The notes under the pieces are model-generated. The model was not told the origin of the DNA and ran no database searches. It was given only the letters and a program-made list of their open reading frames with translations. Shown piece after piece: positions 41,358 to 50,015 of a DNA stretch of 64,000 nucleotides; position 1 is the first letter of the stretch; each line of letters opens with the position of its first letter. Location: the NCBI RefSeq assembly GCF_002933465.1, contig NZ_PSZE01000013.1, positions 1 through 64,000 of the forward strand, read 5' to 3'. A program made the position numbers and the translations under genes. Source of the DNA: Nocardia nova (GTDB taxonomy: Bacteria > Actinomycetota > Actinomycetes > Mycobacteriales > Mycobacteriaceae).

Positions 41358-41987
41358 TTAATGATTGCGTTCAATCAACAAAGTTCCGGCCAGCAGCGCT
41401 TCGGTCGCACGGACCGCCGCCCGGTGCCGGTCGGCGGTCGCGGTGGCCGACAGATGAGCAAGCCCCCAGGTCAGCGAGGTCAGCATGTCCACCACCGACC
41501 GCGCATCGATACCGGGCGCCACCTCGCCGGCGCGCACCGCCTCATCCACCAGCCGCGAGTAGAGCGCCTCCTCGGCTCGCTGGCGTCGCGTGACCGCGGC
41601 ACCCAGATCCGGGTAGCGCGCGGATTCGAGGTAGACGGTGGCATCGAAGCGGGTCACCGACGGATAGTCGCGCACACACGCGATCGCCTCGTCCAGCAGG
41701 GCGACGAAATGTTCGCGCAGCGTGCCCGGGAAGTCGACCGCGTGCACCAGTCGAGCCATCACCTCGTCGATCCGCACGTTCAGCGTCGCGGTGACCAGCT
41801 CCACCTTGGAGGGAAAGTAGTGGTAGATCGCCGCACTGGTGAGCCCCGCCTGCTCGGCGATCGACTTCATCGTCGCCTTGGCGTAGCCGACCTCGGCGAT
41901 GTGGTCCATCGCCGCGGTCATGATTCGGAGGCGAGTCTGTTCCCCGTCCGCATTCACCGGACGGCCCATCCTGGCGGGCGCCGACAT
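41358..41987 (-). CDS. TetR-family transcriptional regulator
   Basis: 209 aa. DNA-binding domain: RLRIMTAAMDHIAEVGYAKA, MKSIAEQAGLTSAAIYHYFP, SKVELVTATLNV. Basic N-terminus (SAPARMGRPVNADGEQ). GGGAGGAG stands before the ATG at 41987. Located between the Rieske operon promoter and the divergent thioesterase, each with an AGTTA-rich element (41278-41301, 42147-42162), which fits a local repressor of both. Confidence 0.88.
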   Translation of the reverse strand: MSAPARMGRPVNADGEQTRLRIMTAAMDHIAEVGYAKATMKSIAEQAGLTSAAIYHYFPSKVELVTATLNVRIDEVMARLVHAVDFPGTLREHFVALLDEAIACVRDYPSVTRFDATVYLESARYPDLGAAVTRRQRAEEALYSRLVDEAVRAGEVAPGIDARSVVDMLTSLTWGLAHLSATATADRHRAAVRATEALLAGTLLIERNH

Positions 41988-42146
41988 CGAATCTCCTCCC
42001 TACGAGGACAGTATCGAGCTGCCATTGTTCCATCTCGGACACCTGCCATCGCCTCCCGCCCGGCAGCGGGGCGAGCGAGAAGACCCACGGGTTACTACGC
42101 GGAATCCGGGCGCGACTCGGTAGCACCCGCACAGCGCCTCGGGCAA

Positions 42147-42162
42147 TATAGTTAGATAGTTA
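42147..42162. promoter_or_regulatory. AGTTA-repeat element before thioesterase gene
   Basis: TATAGTTAGATAGTTA in the divergent region between the TetR gene and the thioesterase; shares TAGTTAG with 41278-41301 (reverse strand) and with 17779-17788. The similar TATAGTTAA also occurs at 54945-54953 and, reversed, near 63845. Confidence 0.4.
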
Positions 42163-42226
42163 AGCGACAAACGACGGGTTGGTGGGTACCCGTGCGGGCT
42201 TGCCACCGAGAGAAGAGGTTCCAGCG

Positions 42227-43105
42227 ATGAGTATGGCGACGCGGACTGTCGATCCGGTCTCCCTGGCCGACGTTCTGAGCATCCACCGGATCGGCGGATC
42301 CGAATTCCTCGGCCCTGCCCGGCCCACCGCGGCACCGCGCATCTTCGGCGGCGTCACCGTAGGACAGGCCATACTCGCCGCCCGGGCGACGGTCACCGAC
42401 GATCGGCCGATACACGCCCTGCAGACCACATTCCTGCGCCCGGGATACGGCAATTCTCCTGTCACCTACCGGGTCGAACCCCTGCACGACGGGACGTCAC
42501 TGACCACCCGGCTTGTCACAGCCACCCAGCACGACCGGATCATCTTCATCGCCACCGCCTCGTTCCAGCGACCCGAAAACGGTCTGGCACATCAACTTAC
42601 GACGCTGTCCGCACCCCATCCCGAAGACGTCGAACCGGCCGCGCAGATCGTGGGCGAGGGTGCCGATCGGGCATGGCTGTCGGCACTCGAGCAGACCACG
42701 ATGCTGGAATTCCGCTTCCCCGACACCCCGGTCCGGGTTTCCGCCGGCCAGGGCACCGCTGTGGCACCGTACCAGAGGTTCTGGGTGCGTCCCCCGCAGC
42801 CGCTGCCGGACGACGACGTGGTCCATGCCGCTGTACTCGGTTATCTCTCCGACGCGCTACTGCTGTCGACCTCGCTCGGTCCGCATCGCCGGACCGTACA
42901 CGACCCCGATCTGCGCTTCGCCACGATCAACCACAGCATCTGGTTCCACGCACCCGGCCCTGCCGACGAGTGGCTGTGGTACGAGCAGGAAGGCATCTGG
43001 GCCGGTTCGGCCCGTGCGCTGTGCCGGGGCTCGATCTTCCGGCGCGGCGGCGAGCTGGCGGCGACCGTCGTTCAGGAGGGGCTGATCCGGATCGCGCCGG
43101 AATAA
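42227..43105 (+). CDS. Acyl-CoA thioesterase II (TesB-like), second copy
   Basis: 292 aa. Double hot-dog: PRIFGGVTVGQAILAARATV, HALQTTFLRPGYGNSPVTYR in the first half; VLGYLSDALLLSTSLGPHRR and ATINHSIWFHAPGPADEWLW in the second. Hydrolyses acyl-CoA; probably recycles CoA from pathway intermediates. AAGAGG supports the ATG at 42227. Shares only family-level similarity with the TesB-like gene at 23734-24555 and is under the AGTTA-type promoter element. Convergent with the ligase gene. Confidence 0.88.
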   Translation: MSMATRTVDPVSLADVLSIHRIGGSEFLGPARPTAAPRIFGGVTVGQAILAARATVTDDRPIHALQTTFLRPGYGNSPVTYRVEPLHDGTSLTTRLVTATQHDRIIFIATASFQRPENGLAHQLTTLSAPHPEDVEPAAQIVGEGADRAWLSALEQTTMLEFRFPDTPVRVSAGQGTAVAPYQRFWVRPPQPLPDDDVVHAAVLGYLSDALLLSTSLGPHRRTVHDPDLRFATINHSIWFHAPGPADEWLWYEQEGIWAGSARALCRGSIFRRGGELAATVVQEGLIRIAPE

Positions 43106-43145
43106 CGCGGTGCGCCCGCCGGCCGGCACGGACGTGCGCACCCGC

Positions 43146-44714
43146 TCACGCTCCGGAAAAGGTCCTCCGCAGCGACTGCTTGTCCAGCTTTCCCAGCCCG
43201 GTCTTGGGCAGCTCCGCCAGGACCTCGAGGCGCTCGGGGAGCTTCTGTGGCATGAGGCCCGCCCGCCGCAGATGCGCGGCGACCTCGTCGAGGGTGGGCG
43301 TTGCCGCACCCGGACGGACGGCGATCACCGCACACACGAGCTCACCGCGTTCGTCATCGGGCAAGCCGATCACCGCGACCTCGGCCACGGCGGGATGTTC
43401 GGCGAGCAGCGCCTCCACCTCGACGGGTCCGATGTTCTCACCTTTGCGAATGATCATGTCCTTCAGACGGCCGGTCACCTCCACATGTCCGTCCGAACGC
43501 AGATGACCCAGGTCGCCGGTGCGGAACCAGCCGTCGGCGGTGAACGCCGCGGCCGTCAGCTCCGGATCGGTGTAGCCACGAAATACCGATGCGCCCTGGA
43601 CCTGAATTTCCCCGTCCTGCCCCAGCGGTAGCTCCCCGGCCGCGCCGACGACGCGCAGCCGAAGGCCTGGAATCGGGCGGCCTTCGGTGTTTGCCAACTG
43701 CTCGTCGGTGTCGTCGGGGGACGCGACGCAGATCATCGGCACCTCGGTCGCGCCGTAGTCGTGCGCGACCGTCGCGTTCAGTTCAGCGCGGACCGCGTGA
43801 TACACACTCGGCGGGCACGGCGCTCCGCCGCCCTTGAGCAGGCGCAGGCTCGGCAGCAGCCGTTCACCCGGGGGCAGTTTGCGCTGTTCGTTGAGCAGCG
43901 CGTTGTAGAACACCGTGCTGCCGCCGGTGAATGTCACTCGGTGCCGGCGGAACAGCTCCGAGGTGGTGGCCGAATCGAACGCCTCGACCACGACGGCGGG
44001 GAATCCGACCAGCAGCAGCGACATCAGATAGAGCACCCCGCCGACGTGTGCCACCGGGAACGGGATTCCGCCGACTTCGCCGGGCTCGCGCCCGAGTCCG
44101 CCGCGCTGGGTAAATCCCCGCGCCGCGGCCAGCAGGGAGCTGTCGCCGTGACAGGCCCCCTTGGGCAGACCGGACGATCCCGAGGTGAAGTAGATCCACC
44201 GGATATCTTGCGAGACACCGGGTTCGGGCGGGAGCGCCACCACATCCGCCGACTCGGGTGCGGTCATCCCGATGGTCAGCACCCGCCGCGTCCCCGGCAG
44301 CCCCTCGGCCATGGCGCGGTAGTCGGTGCCGCGCCACGTTCCCGGTATCAGCATCGTGTCGGCCTCTGCGGCGGCCACCGCCGCACCGGTTTCGCGTTCC
44401 CGATAAATCGGAATGATCGGCGCCTGCACCGCACCGAGCCGGGCCAGCGCGGCCATCACCAGCAACGTGCTGATCCGTGTCGGCAGCTGCCAGGCCACCC
44501 GCGAACCGGGGCCGATCCCCTCGGCCCGCAGTGCGGCCGCGACCCGCTCGGCACGCGCACGGAACTCCCCGAAGGTGAGTGTGGTGCCGTGTTCGTCGAC
44601 CAGCATCGGCAGTCCCGCCGATCGTTGCGCGCGCTCGCGGATCAGATCCCAGATTCCCTCCGCCGCAATCTGATCGGTGTCATTCACAACAGCAGCAGCG
44701 GGGTCGACCAGCAT
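43146..44714 (-). CDS. Acyl-CoA synthetase (AMP-forming)
   Basis: 522 aa. ANL motifs: WIYFTSGSSGLPKGACHGDS (P-loop), VAHDYGATEVPM, WFRTGDLGHLRSDGHVEVTG, KGENIGPVEVEALL and the catalytic Lys in LPKTGLGKLDKQSLRR. The N-terminal GIWDLIRERAQRSAGLPMLV resembles the crotonobetaine/carnitine- and cyclohexanecarboxylate-CoA ligase group (CaiC/AliA-like). Activates a carboxylic acid. Monocistronic, divergent from the unusual CoA transferase, with an inverted repeat ATAGT-N11-ACTAT (44763-44783) before its start. Confidence 0.9.
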   Translation of the reverse strand: MLVDPAAAVVNDTDQIAAEGIWDLIRERAQRSAGLPMLVDEHGTTLTFGEFRARAERVAAALRAEGIGPGSRVAWQLPTRISTLLVMAALARLGAVQAPIIPIYRERETGAAVAAAEADTMLIPGTWRGTDYRAMAEGLPGTRRVLTIGMTAPESADVVALPPEPGVSQDIRWIYFTSGSSGLPKGACHGDSSLLAAARGFTQRGGLGREPGEVGGIPFPVAHVGGVLYLMSLLLVGFPAVVVEAFDSATTSELFRRHRVTFTGGSTVFYNALLNEQRKLPPGERLLPSLRLLKGGGAPCPPSVYHAVRAELNATVAHDYGATEVPMICVASPDDTDEQLANTEGRPIPGLRLRVVGAAGELPLGQDGEIQVQGASVFRGYTDPELTAAAFTADGWFRTGDLGHLRSDGHVEVTGRLKDMIIRKGENIGPVEVEALLAEHPAVAEVAVIGLPDDERGELVCAVIAVRPGAATPTLDEVAAHLRRAGLMPQKLPERLEVLAELPKTGLGKLDKQSLRRTFSGA

Positions 44715-44762
44715 CGGAGGAGTCCTTTCACCAGCCCGTGGCGGGCGTCACAGTCTGTGCAT

Positions 44763-44783
44763 ATAGTAAAAAGATCTCACTAT
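44763..44783. promoter_or_regulatory. Inverted repeat ATAGT-N11-ACTAT
   Basis: AT-rich, 49 bases upstream of the ligase start; candidate operator. Resembles the outer arms at 54941-54982 only loosely. Confidence 0.35.
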
Positions 44784-44965
44784 TAATTCAATGCCTGGCT
44801 TCCGGCCCCAGTTCGGACCGGCACCGGCGGCGGACACGAAAACGCCGCAAATAGGGCGCACGCTCCCGCGGCGGCCGCGGAAACCGGCCGGACCGCCGCC
44901 GGCCGGCCGGTGGGCCTTTGCGTAATCTGGCAGCAGAGTTCACCGCCCGCCGACCGGATCGACAG

Positions 44966-46453
44966 ATGGACCACACCGATTCCCCGCGCGCCCCGGCCGC
45001 ACACCGCGATGACGCGGTGGCGGCCCGGCCCGACGATGCCATGCCGCTGTCCGGGATCGCCGCCCGGATACACGGCGACGGACCGGCCGCGACGCACGCG
45101 CGCAGACTGCTTCGCGAATTCGGCGCCGCCACCGCCGACCCGGACGGAAGTGCCCCGGAGCTCTCGGTGGCAGTGGATTCCTTTCCCGCAGTGCGGGATT
45201 GGGCGCAATCGGGTGCAATGGCGCTCACCGGCCGAGCCGGCGGACCGCCCCTGGTGGCCCCCGGAACGTCTGCCGCGGCCACCCGCGCCGCGTTGGCCGT
45301 CTTCGCCGCACTGCGTCACGGTGACGGTGCGGTCGATTCGGCGCTGCCCGGCGCCGAGGTGCTCGGCGAGCGCGCGGCGCTGTTCGGCCGTGGCCGCAAT
45401 GCCCCATGGTCGGTCGGGGGAGCATTTCGGGCCCTCCCCGCGGCGGACGGCCACCTGGGGATCTCGCTGCCGCGCCCGGACGATCTGACCCTGCTGCCCG
45501 CCCTGATCGAGGGGGAGCCCGGGCGGTACCCGTGGCGGGCCGTCGCCGAGTGGGCGCGCACCCGGCCCGCCGCGGATGCTGCCGCCCGCGCCCAGCTGCT
45601 GGGTATCGCCGCGGCCGCGGTTGCCGACCTGCCCGGCCGGCCGCGCGACGAACAGTTCCGCCAGCGGGGCGAACGCGCAATCATTATGCGGCGCGGTGGT
45701 TTTCGGCGCCATCGTCGGCCCGCGCCGCTGGTTGTCGATTTGACCTCGCTGTGGGCGGGTCCGCTGTGCGCGCATCTGCTGGGTATGACCGGCGCCCGGA
45801 TCGTCAAGGTCGAAAGCACCCGCCGCCCGGACGGGTCGCGTGCGGGTTCGCGGGACTTCTACGACCTGATGCACGCCGGACACGCCTGCGTCGGCCTCGA
45901 TCTGACCACCACAGACGGCGTCGGCACGCTGGCACAGCTGATCGATTCCGCCGATCTGGTCCTTGAGGCGTCGCGGCCGCGGGCGTTGCGCGGCCTCGGC
46001 ATCGATGCCGAGGCCACGGTGGACAGCGGCACGAGCTGGCTGAGTATCACCGCCTACGGACGCGCCGGCCCCTGGTCGGATCGGGTCGGTTTCGGCGACG
46101 ACGTCGCCGCCGCGGCGGGGGCGGTCATCATCGACGAGGGCGAGGCGCTGCCCTGCGGGGATGCGCTGGCCGATCCGGTCGCCGGGGTGCACGCCGCGGC
46201 CGCGGCCGCCGCCGTCTTGGCCTCGGACCGGGCGTTTCTGGTCGACGTATCGATGCGCGACGTCCTGGCGGCCGCGCTCCGCGACCCGGTCGAGGCGCAC
46301 GAGGTGGTCCGCGGGCCGGACGGACACTGGCGGGTCCGGACCGCGCGGGCAGAATTTCCGGTGGCCGCACCGTGCCCGCGCCGGGCGGCGAGCGCCGCCG
46401 CGGACTTGGGGGCCGACACCACCGCCGTCCTGTCGCGGTGGGTGGGTGGGTGA
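44966..46453 (+). CDS. CaiB/BaiF-type CoA transferase with halves in unusual order
   Basis: 495 aa. The C-terminal half (about 245-495) looks like the normal N-terminal part of family III CoA transferases: LVVDLTSLWAGPLCAHLLGM, TGARIVKVESTRRPDGSRAG, HACVGLDLTTTDGVGTLAQL, DLVLEASRPRALRGLGID. The N-terminal half resembles the part that usually comes later: SGAMALTGRAGGPPLVAPG, then GGAFRALPAADGHLGISLPR. The order is therefore C-like then N-like, as in a circular permutation or a fused pair of half-proteins. The acceptor-Asp motif is not obvious. Start uncertain (ATG 44966; ATG 45041 also possible). GTGA overlap with the amidohydrolase gene. Confidence 0.7.
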   Translation: MDHTDSPRAPAAHRDDAVAARPDDAMPLSGIAARIHGDGPAATHARRLLREFGAATADPDGSAPELSVAVDSFPAVRDWAQSGAMALTGRAGGPPLVAPGTSAAATRAALAVFAALRHGDGAVDSALPGAEVLGERAALFGRGRNAPWSVGGAFRALPAADGHLGISLPRPDDLTLLPALIEGEPGRYPWRAVAEWARTRPAADAAARAQLLGIAAAAVADLPGRPRDEQFRQRGERAIIMRRGGFRRHRRPAPLVVDLTSLWAGPLCAHLLGMTGARIVKVESTRRPDGSRAGSRDFYDLMHAGHACVGLDLTTTDGVGTLAQLIDSADLVLEASRPRALRGLGIDAEATVDSGTSWLSITAYGRAGPWSDRVGFGDDVAAAAGAVIIDEGEALPCGDALADPVAGVHAAAAAAAVLASDRAFLVDVSMRDVLAAALRDPVEAHEVVRGPDGHWRVRTARAEFPVAAPCPRRAASAAADLGADTTAVLSRWVGG

Positions 46454-47850
46454 GCGTGCTGATCCAGGAGGCGGAAGTAGCGGGGCAGCTGCTGGATGCC
46501 CGCATCGAGCAGGGCGTCGTCCGTGAACTCGCCCCCGGACTGGTTCCCCGGCGCGGCGAGGAGCTGATCGCCGCCCGTGGCGGCGCCCTGATTCCCGGCC
46601 TGCACGATCATCACATCCACCTGCTGGCCGCCGCGGCGGCGGCGGACTCCCTCGACTGCGGCCCACCGCACGTGCGCACCGCCGAGCAGCTCGAACGGGC
46701 ACTGCGGGCCACGGGCGCTCGCCTGCCGGCGGGGCACTGGATCCGCGGGGTCAACTATCACGAATCGGCGGCGGGAATTCTCGACCGCCACATCCTGGAC
46801 GGGATGATCGGCGAGCGGCCGGTGCGGATCCAGCATCGCGGCGGCGCTCTGTGGACACTCAACTCGGCCGGCATCGCGGCGCTCGGCAGCGCGCTCGATA
46901 CCGGCACCGAGGTGGAACGGGACGCCGAAGGTGTTGCGACAGGCCGCTTGTGGCGCTTCGACGCACGCCTGCGCGATGCGGTCGGGACCACCGCGCCGGA
47001 CCTCGCGGCTCTCGGCCGTCGCCTGTCGGCCTACGGCATCACCGGCGTGACCGACGCCACCCCGGACGAGGACGGAACTGGGCTGGACACTCTCGGCAGC
47101 GCCGTCCGCGACCGCCGCCTGCCGCTGCGTGTCCACGTCCTCGGTGCGACAGCGGCCACCACTCCCGTCGCCGGTCTCACCACCGGGCCGCGCAAAATGC
47201 TGCTGCACGACCATGATCTGCCCGGCATGTCCGACATCGTCGACACGATCGGCTCGGCACGAGCGCAGGGCCGCGCCGTTGCCGTGCACTGCGTCACCCG
47301 GGAATCGCTGCTGCTGACGCTGGCCGCCCTGCAGACGACCGGAACGATCACCGGCGACCGGATCGAACATGCCGCGATCGTCCCGCCCGAGACCCGGCTC
47401 GAGCTGGCACGGATGGGCTTGGCGGTCGTCACCCAGCCCAGTTTCGTCGCCGACCGGGGCGAGCAATACCTGGACGCGGTCGAACCGCAGGACCACGAAC
47501 TGCTCTACCCCTATGCGTCGCTGGCAGCGGCCGGTGTGCGGGTCGCACCGTCGAGCGACGCCCCGTTCGGTGCGGCCGACCCGTGGCACACGATCCGCTC
47601 GGCCGTGCGGCGGGCCACCCCTTCGGGCACGATTATCGCTGCGGCAGAACGTGTTTCGGCTCGGGTAGCACTGGCAGGATATCTTTCGCCGCCCGAGGAC
47701 CCGGGCGGGCCGCCGCGACGGCTGTACCGCGGCTGTCCCGCGGATCTGTGCCTGCTGTCCGAACCACTCGGCACGGCGCTGACCCATCCCGACGCCGGTC
47801 TCGTCAGCGTGGTCGTGCAGGCCGGAGAGGTCGTGTTCCGGCGACGGTGA
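46450..47850 (+). CDS. Amidohydrolase family 3 (YtcJ/AepA-like metal-dependent hydrolase)
   Basis: 466 aa from a GTG overlapping the previous stop. Metal-binding motifs: ALIPGLHDHHIHLLAAAAAA (His-x-His), RAVAVHCVTRESLLL, TGDRIEHAAIVPPETRLELA and the Asp of VAPSSDAPFGAADPW. The family hydrolyses amides and related C-N bonds, but most members are uncharacterised. Coupled to the oddly arranged CoA transferase. The open frames opposite this gene (46054-47787) are GC-rich shadows. It ends just before a rearrangement scar. Confidence 0.85.
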   Translation: MSVLIQEAEVAGQLLDARIEQGVVRELAPGLVPRRGEELIAARGGALIPGLHDHHIHLLAAAAAADSLDCGPPHVRTAEQLERALRATGARLPAGHWIRGVNYHESAAGILDRHILDGMIGERPVRIQHRGGALWTLNSAGIAALGSALDTGTEVERDAEGVATGRLWRFDARLRDAVGTTAPDLAALGRRLSAYGITGVTDATPDEDGTGLDTLGSAVRDRRLPLRVHVLGATAATTPVAGLTTGPRKMLLHDHDLPGMSDIVDTIGSARAQGRAVAVHCVTRESLLLTLAALQTTGTITGDRIEHAAIVPPETRLELARMGLAVVTQPSFVADRGEQYLDAVEPQDHELLYPYASLAAAGVRVAPSSDAPFGAADPWHTIRSAVRRATPSGTIIAAAERVSARVALAGYLSPPEDPGGPPRRLYRGCPADLCLLSEPLGTALTHPDAGLVSVVVQAGEVVFRRR

Positions 47851-47913
47851 TCGCCTCGACGGTCGATGCGGCCCGGCGCGGTGACGCGAACCGCCTCCTC
47901 CGGGCCATTGCCC

Positions 47914-48006
47914 TCACCGAGGTTCGACCTCATCGACCAATCCCCACCGCAACGCCGTGTGCACATCGATCCGTTCCCCGGTGAGCATCATCCAGGCCGC
48001 CCGCCG
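47914..48006 (-). pseudogene. Enoyl-CoA hydratase remnant
   Basis: About 30 codons on the minus strand reading RRAAWMMLTGERID followed by VHTALRWGLVDEVEPR and a stop. This is the recognisable segment of crotonases after the active-site Glu. Everything before and after it in the gene is missing, so it is a fragment. Its broken end meets the thiolase fragment head-on near 48006. Confidence 0.65.
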
Positions 48007-48387
48007 GGCCTGGCACCGCTCGCGCGCGTGCATACCGCGGTACTGGCGGGCTCCGATCCGGTGATCATGCTGACCGGCCCGATTCCCGCCACCGAGAAGG
48101 CGCTCGAGCGCAGCGGCCTGAGCATCGACGAGATCGGCGCGTTCGAGGTCAACGAGGCGTTCGCGCCGGTGCCGCCGGCCTGGCTGGCCGAAACCGGTGC
48201 CGATGTCAAGGCGCTCAACCCGAACGGCGGGGCCATCGCGCTGGGTCATCCGCTGGGCGGTAGCGGGGCCCGGCTGATGACGACGCTGCTTTATCACATG
48301 CAGGACAACGGAATTCGCTACGGACTGCAGACGATGTGCGAGGGCGGCGGCCAAGCCAACGCCACCATCCTCGAGCTGCTGAGCTGA
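48007..48387 (+). pseudogene. Thiolase C-terminal remnant
   Basis: About 126 codons of a conventional thiolase C-terminus: PLARVHTAVLAGSDP, GPIPATEKALERSGLSIDEI, FEVNEAFAPVPPAWLAETGA, the distal His in NPNGGAIALGHPLGGSGARL and the distal Cys in LQTMCEGGGQANATILELL. The first two thirds, including the nucleophile Cys, are absent, so the product cannot be an active thiolase. The sequence retained is undamaged, which implies a recent rearrangement. The stop is followed by the converging ligase gene. Confidence 0.8.
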
Positions 48388-48414
48388 TCAGCCGCCGTTG
48401 CCGAATGCTCTGGG

Positions 48415-49977
48415 CTACACCGGAAATGCAGAGTCGGCACCGGCGTACCGAGCCCGCAGCACCTTCTTGTCCAGCTTTCCGGTCGGCAGTTTGGGCAGCT
48501 CGTCCACCACGATCGTGCGCCGCGGCGCCTTGTATCGGGCGATCCGCGCCGCGACATATTCGCGCAGGTCGTCCGCATCGACGGTGACTCCCTCGACCGG
48601 AACCACCACGGCACAGACGGATTCACCCCAGCGCTGGTCGGGAATGCCGATCACCGCACATTCCGCGACCGCCGGATGGCCCGCGACAACCTCTTCGACC
48701 TGTACCGAGTAGACGTTCTCGCCGCCGGAGATGATCACGTCCTTCTTCCGGTCGACCAGATACAGCAGGCCCTCGGTATCGAACATCCCGACGTCACCGG
48801 TACGACACCAGCCATCGCGAATCGTTTCGGCGGTGGCCCGGTCGTTGTTCCAGTAGCCGCGGAACATCACGGCCGAGCGAACCACGATCTCCCCCGGTTT
48901 TCCCGGCGAGCACTCGCGCCCGTCGCCGTCGATGATCCGTACCTCGGTCTCGGGGAAGGGATGACCGACCGAAGTCAGCCGGCGCCGGTCGTCCTCGGTC
49001 GCGGTGCGGTGCAGCTCCCGCGGTAAGCCCGAGGTGATCACCTCGGTCTGCCCGTATAGATTGAGGAATCCGGCATTCGGCATCGCCGCCATCGCCGCGC
49101 GCAGGATACTGCTGGTGACCGGCGCCGCCGAGTAGACCACCGTGCGAATGCCGGCCAGTGCCGGACTGTCCGGGCCGGCCGCGTCGACCAGCGTCTGCAA
49201 CATGGTCGGCGCCAGGTGCAGGATGGTGATCCCGTCCGCGGTCGCCGTCGTCAGCATCGCCGCCGGCTCGAACTGCCGGTGCAGTATGGCGGTGCCGCCG
49301 CGCGCGTGCACACCCAGCGCGATCGCGATCGCGCCGATGTGCAGCATCGGCATAACCAACAGCGCACGATCGGTACTGCCGCTGCGCATTTCGCCGTTGA
49401 CCACGGCTCCCATCCGCCGCAGCTCGCGCTGGCCCAGGATGCATCCCTTGGGACGTCCGGTGGTTCCGGTGGTGTAGATCAGGCAGGCGATATCGCCCGC
49501 CACCGCACTGAACGGCAGCTCGCGATCGGCGCCCGCGTCCAGCAACTCCCGGTATTCCACAGCGCCGGGGGCCGGGACATCCAGGCATACGTAGAGGTCG
49601 ACACCGGTCAGCTCCGGACGAAGCTCCTCGACGGCGGCCAGATATTCGGACTCGAAGAACAGCACCCGCGGCGCCGCGTCGCGCAGGATCGAGCCCATCT
49701 CCGGCACCGCCAGCCGATAGTTCACCGTCGCGACCACTATGCCACTGAGCTGACCCGCCGCTAGCACCTCCCCGAAACGAATGCTGTTGCGGCTCAAGAC
49801 CGCGACGCGATCCTGGCGGCGCACGCCGCGCTCGGCCAGTGCGGCGGCCAATTCCGTGGCACGGCGGAGCAACTGGGAATGGGTCAGGATCTCACCGTCG
49901 GCGATATAGGCGGGAACATCCGGGAAGCGCACCGCATTGTCACCGATGATGTCACCCAGGGTCAGCTCCGACCGCAT
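48415..49977 (-). CDS. Acyl-CoA synthetase (AMP-forming)
   Basis: 520 aa. ANL motifs: CLIYTTGTTGRPKGCILGQR (P-loop), FLNLYGQTEVITSGLPRE, WCRTGDVGMFDTEGLLYLVD, VIISGGENVYSVQVEEVVAG and the catalytic Lys in LPKLPTGKLDKKVLRARY. Activates a carboxylic acid. Last gene of an operon with a thiolase-like protein and a DUF35 protein that starts at 51600, downstream of TTGACG-type operators at 51760 and 51884. Confidence 0.9.
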   Translation of the reverse strand: MRSELTLGDIIGDNAVRFPDVPAYIADGEILTHSQLLRRATELAAALAERGVRRQDRVAVLSRNSIRFGEVLAAGQLSGIVVATVNYRLAVPEMGSILRDAAPRVLFFESEYLAAVEELRPELTGVDLYVCLDVPAPGAVEYRELLDAGADRELPFSAVAGDIACLIYTTGTTGRPKGCILGQRELRRMGAVVNGEMRSGSTDRALLVMPMLHIGAIAIALGVHARGGTAILHRQFEPAAMLTTATADGITILHLAPTMLQTLVDAAGPDSPALAGIRTVVYSAAPVTSSILRAAMAAMPNAGFLNLYGQTEVITSGLPRELHRTATEDDRRRLTSVGHPFPETEVRIIDGDGRECSPGKPGEIVVRSAVMFRGYWNNDRATAETIRDGWCRTGDVGMFDTEGLLYLVDRKKDVIISGGENVYSVQVEEVVAGHPAVAECAVIGIPDQRWGESVCAVVVPVEGVTVDADDLREYVAARIARYKAPRRTIVVDELPKLPTGKLDKKVLRARYAGADSAFPV

Positions 49978-50015
49978 GGCGCTCCTTTTGTCCGCGAGCC
50001 TTCGAGTCCTTCGTA

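Noticed and set aside
44783..47787. Two long minus-strand open frames (577 and 639 codons) opposite the CoA transferase and amidohydrolase
   Set aside because: Arg/Pro/Gly-rich shadows of well-supported plus-strand genes with 4-base coupling.
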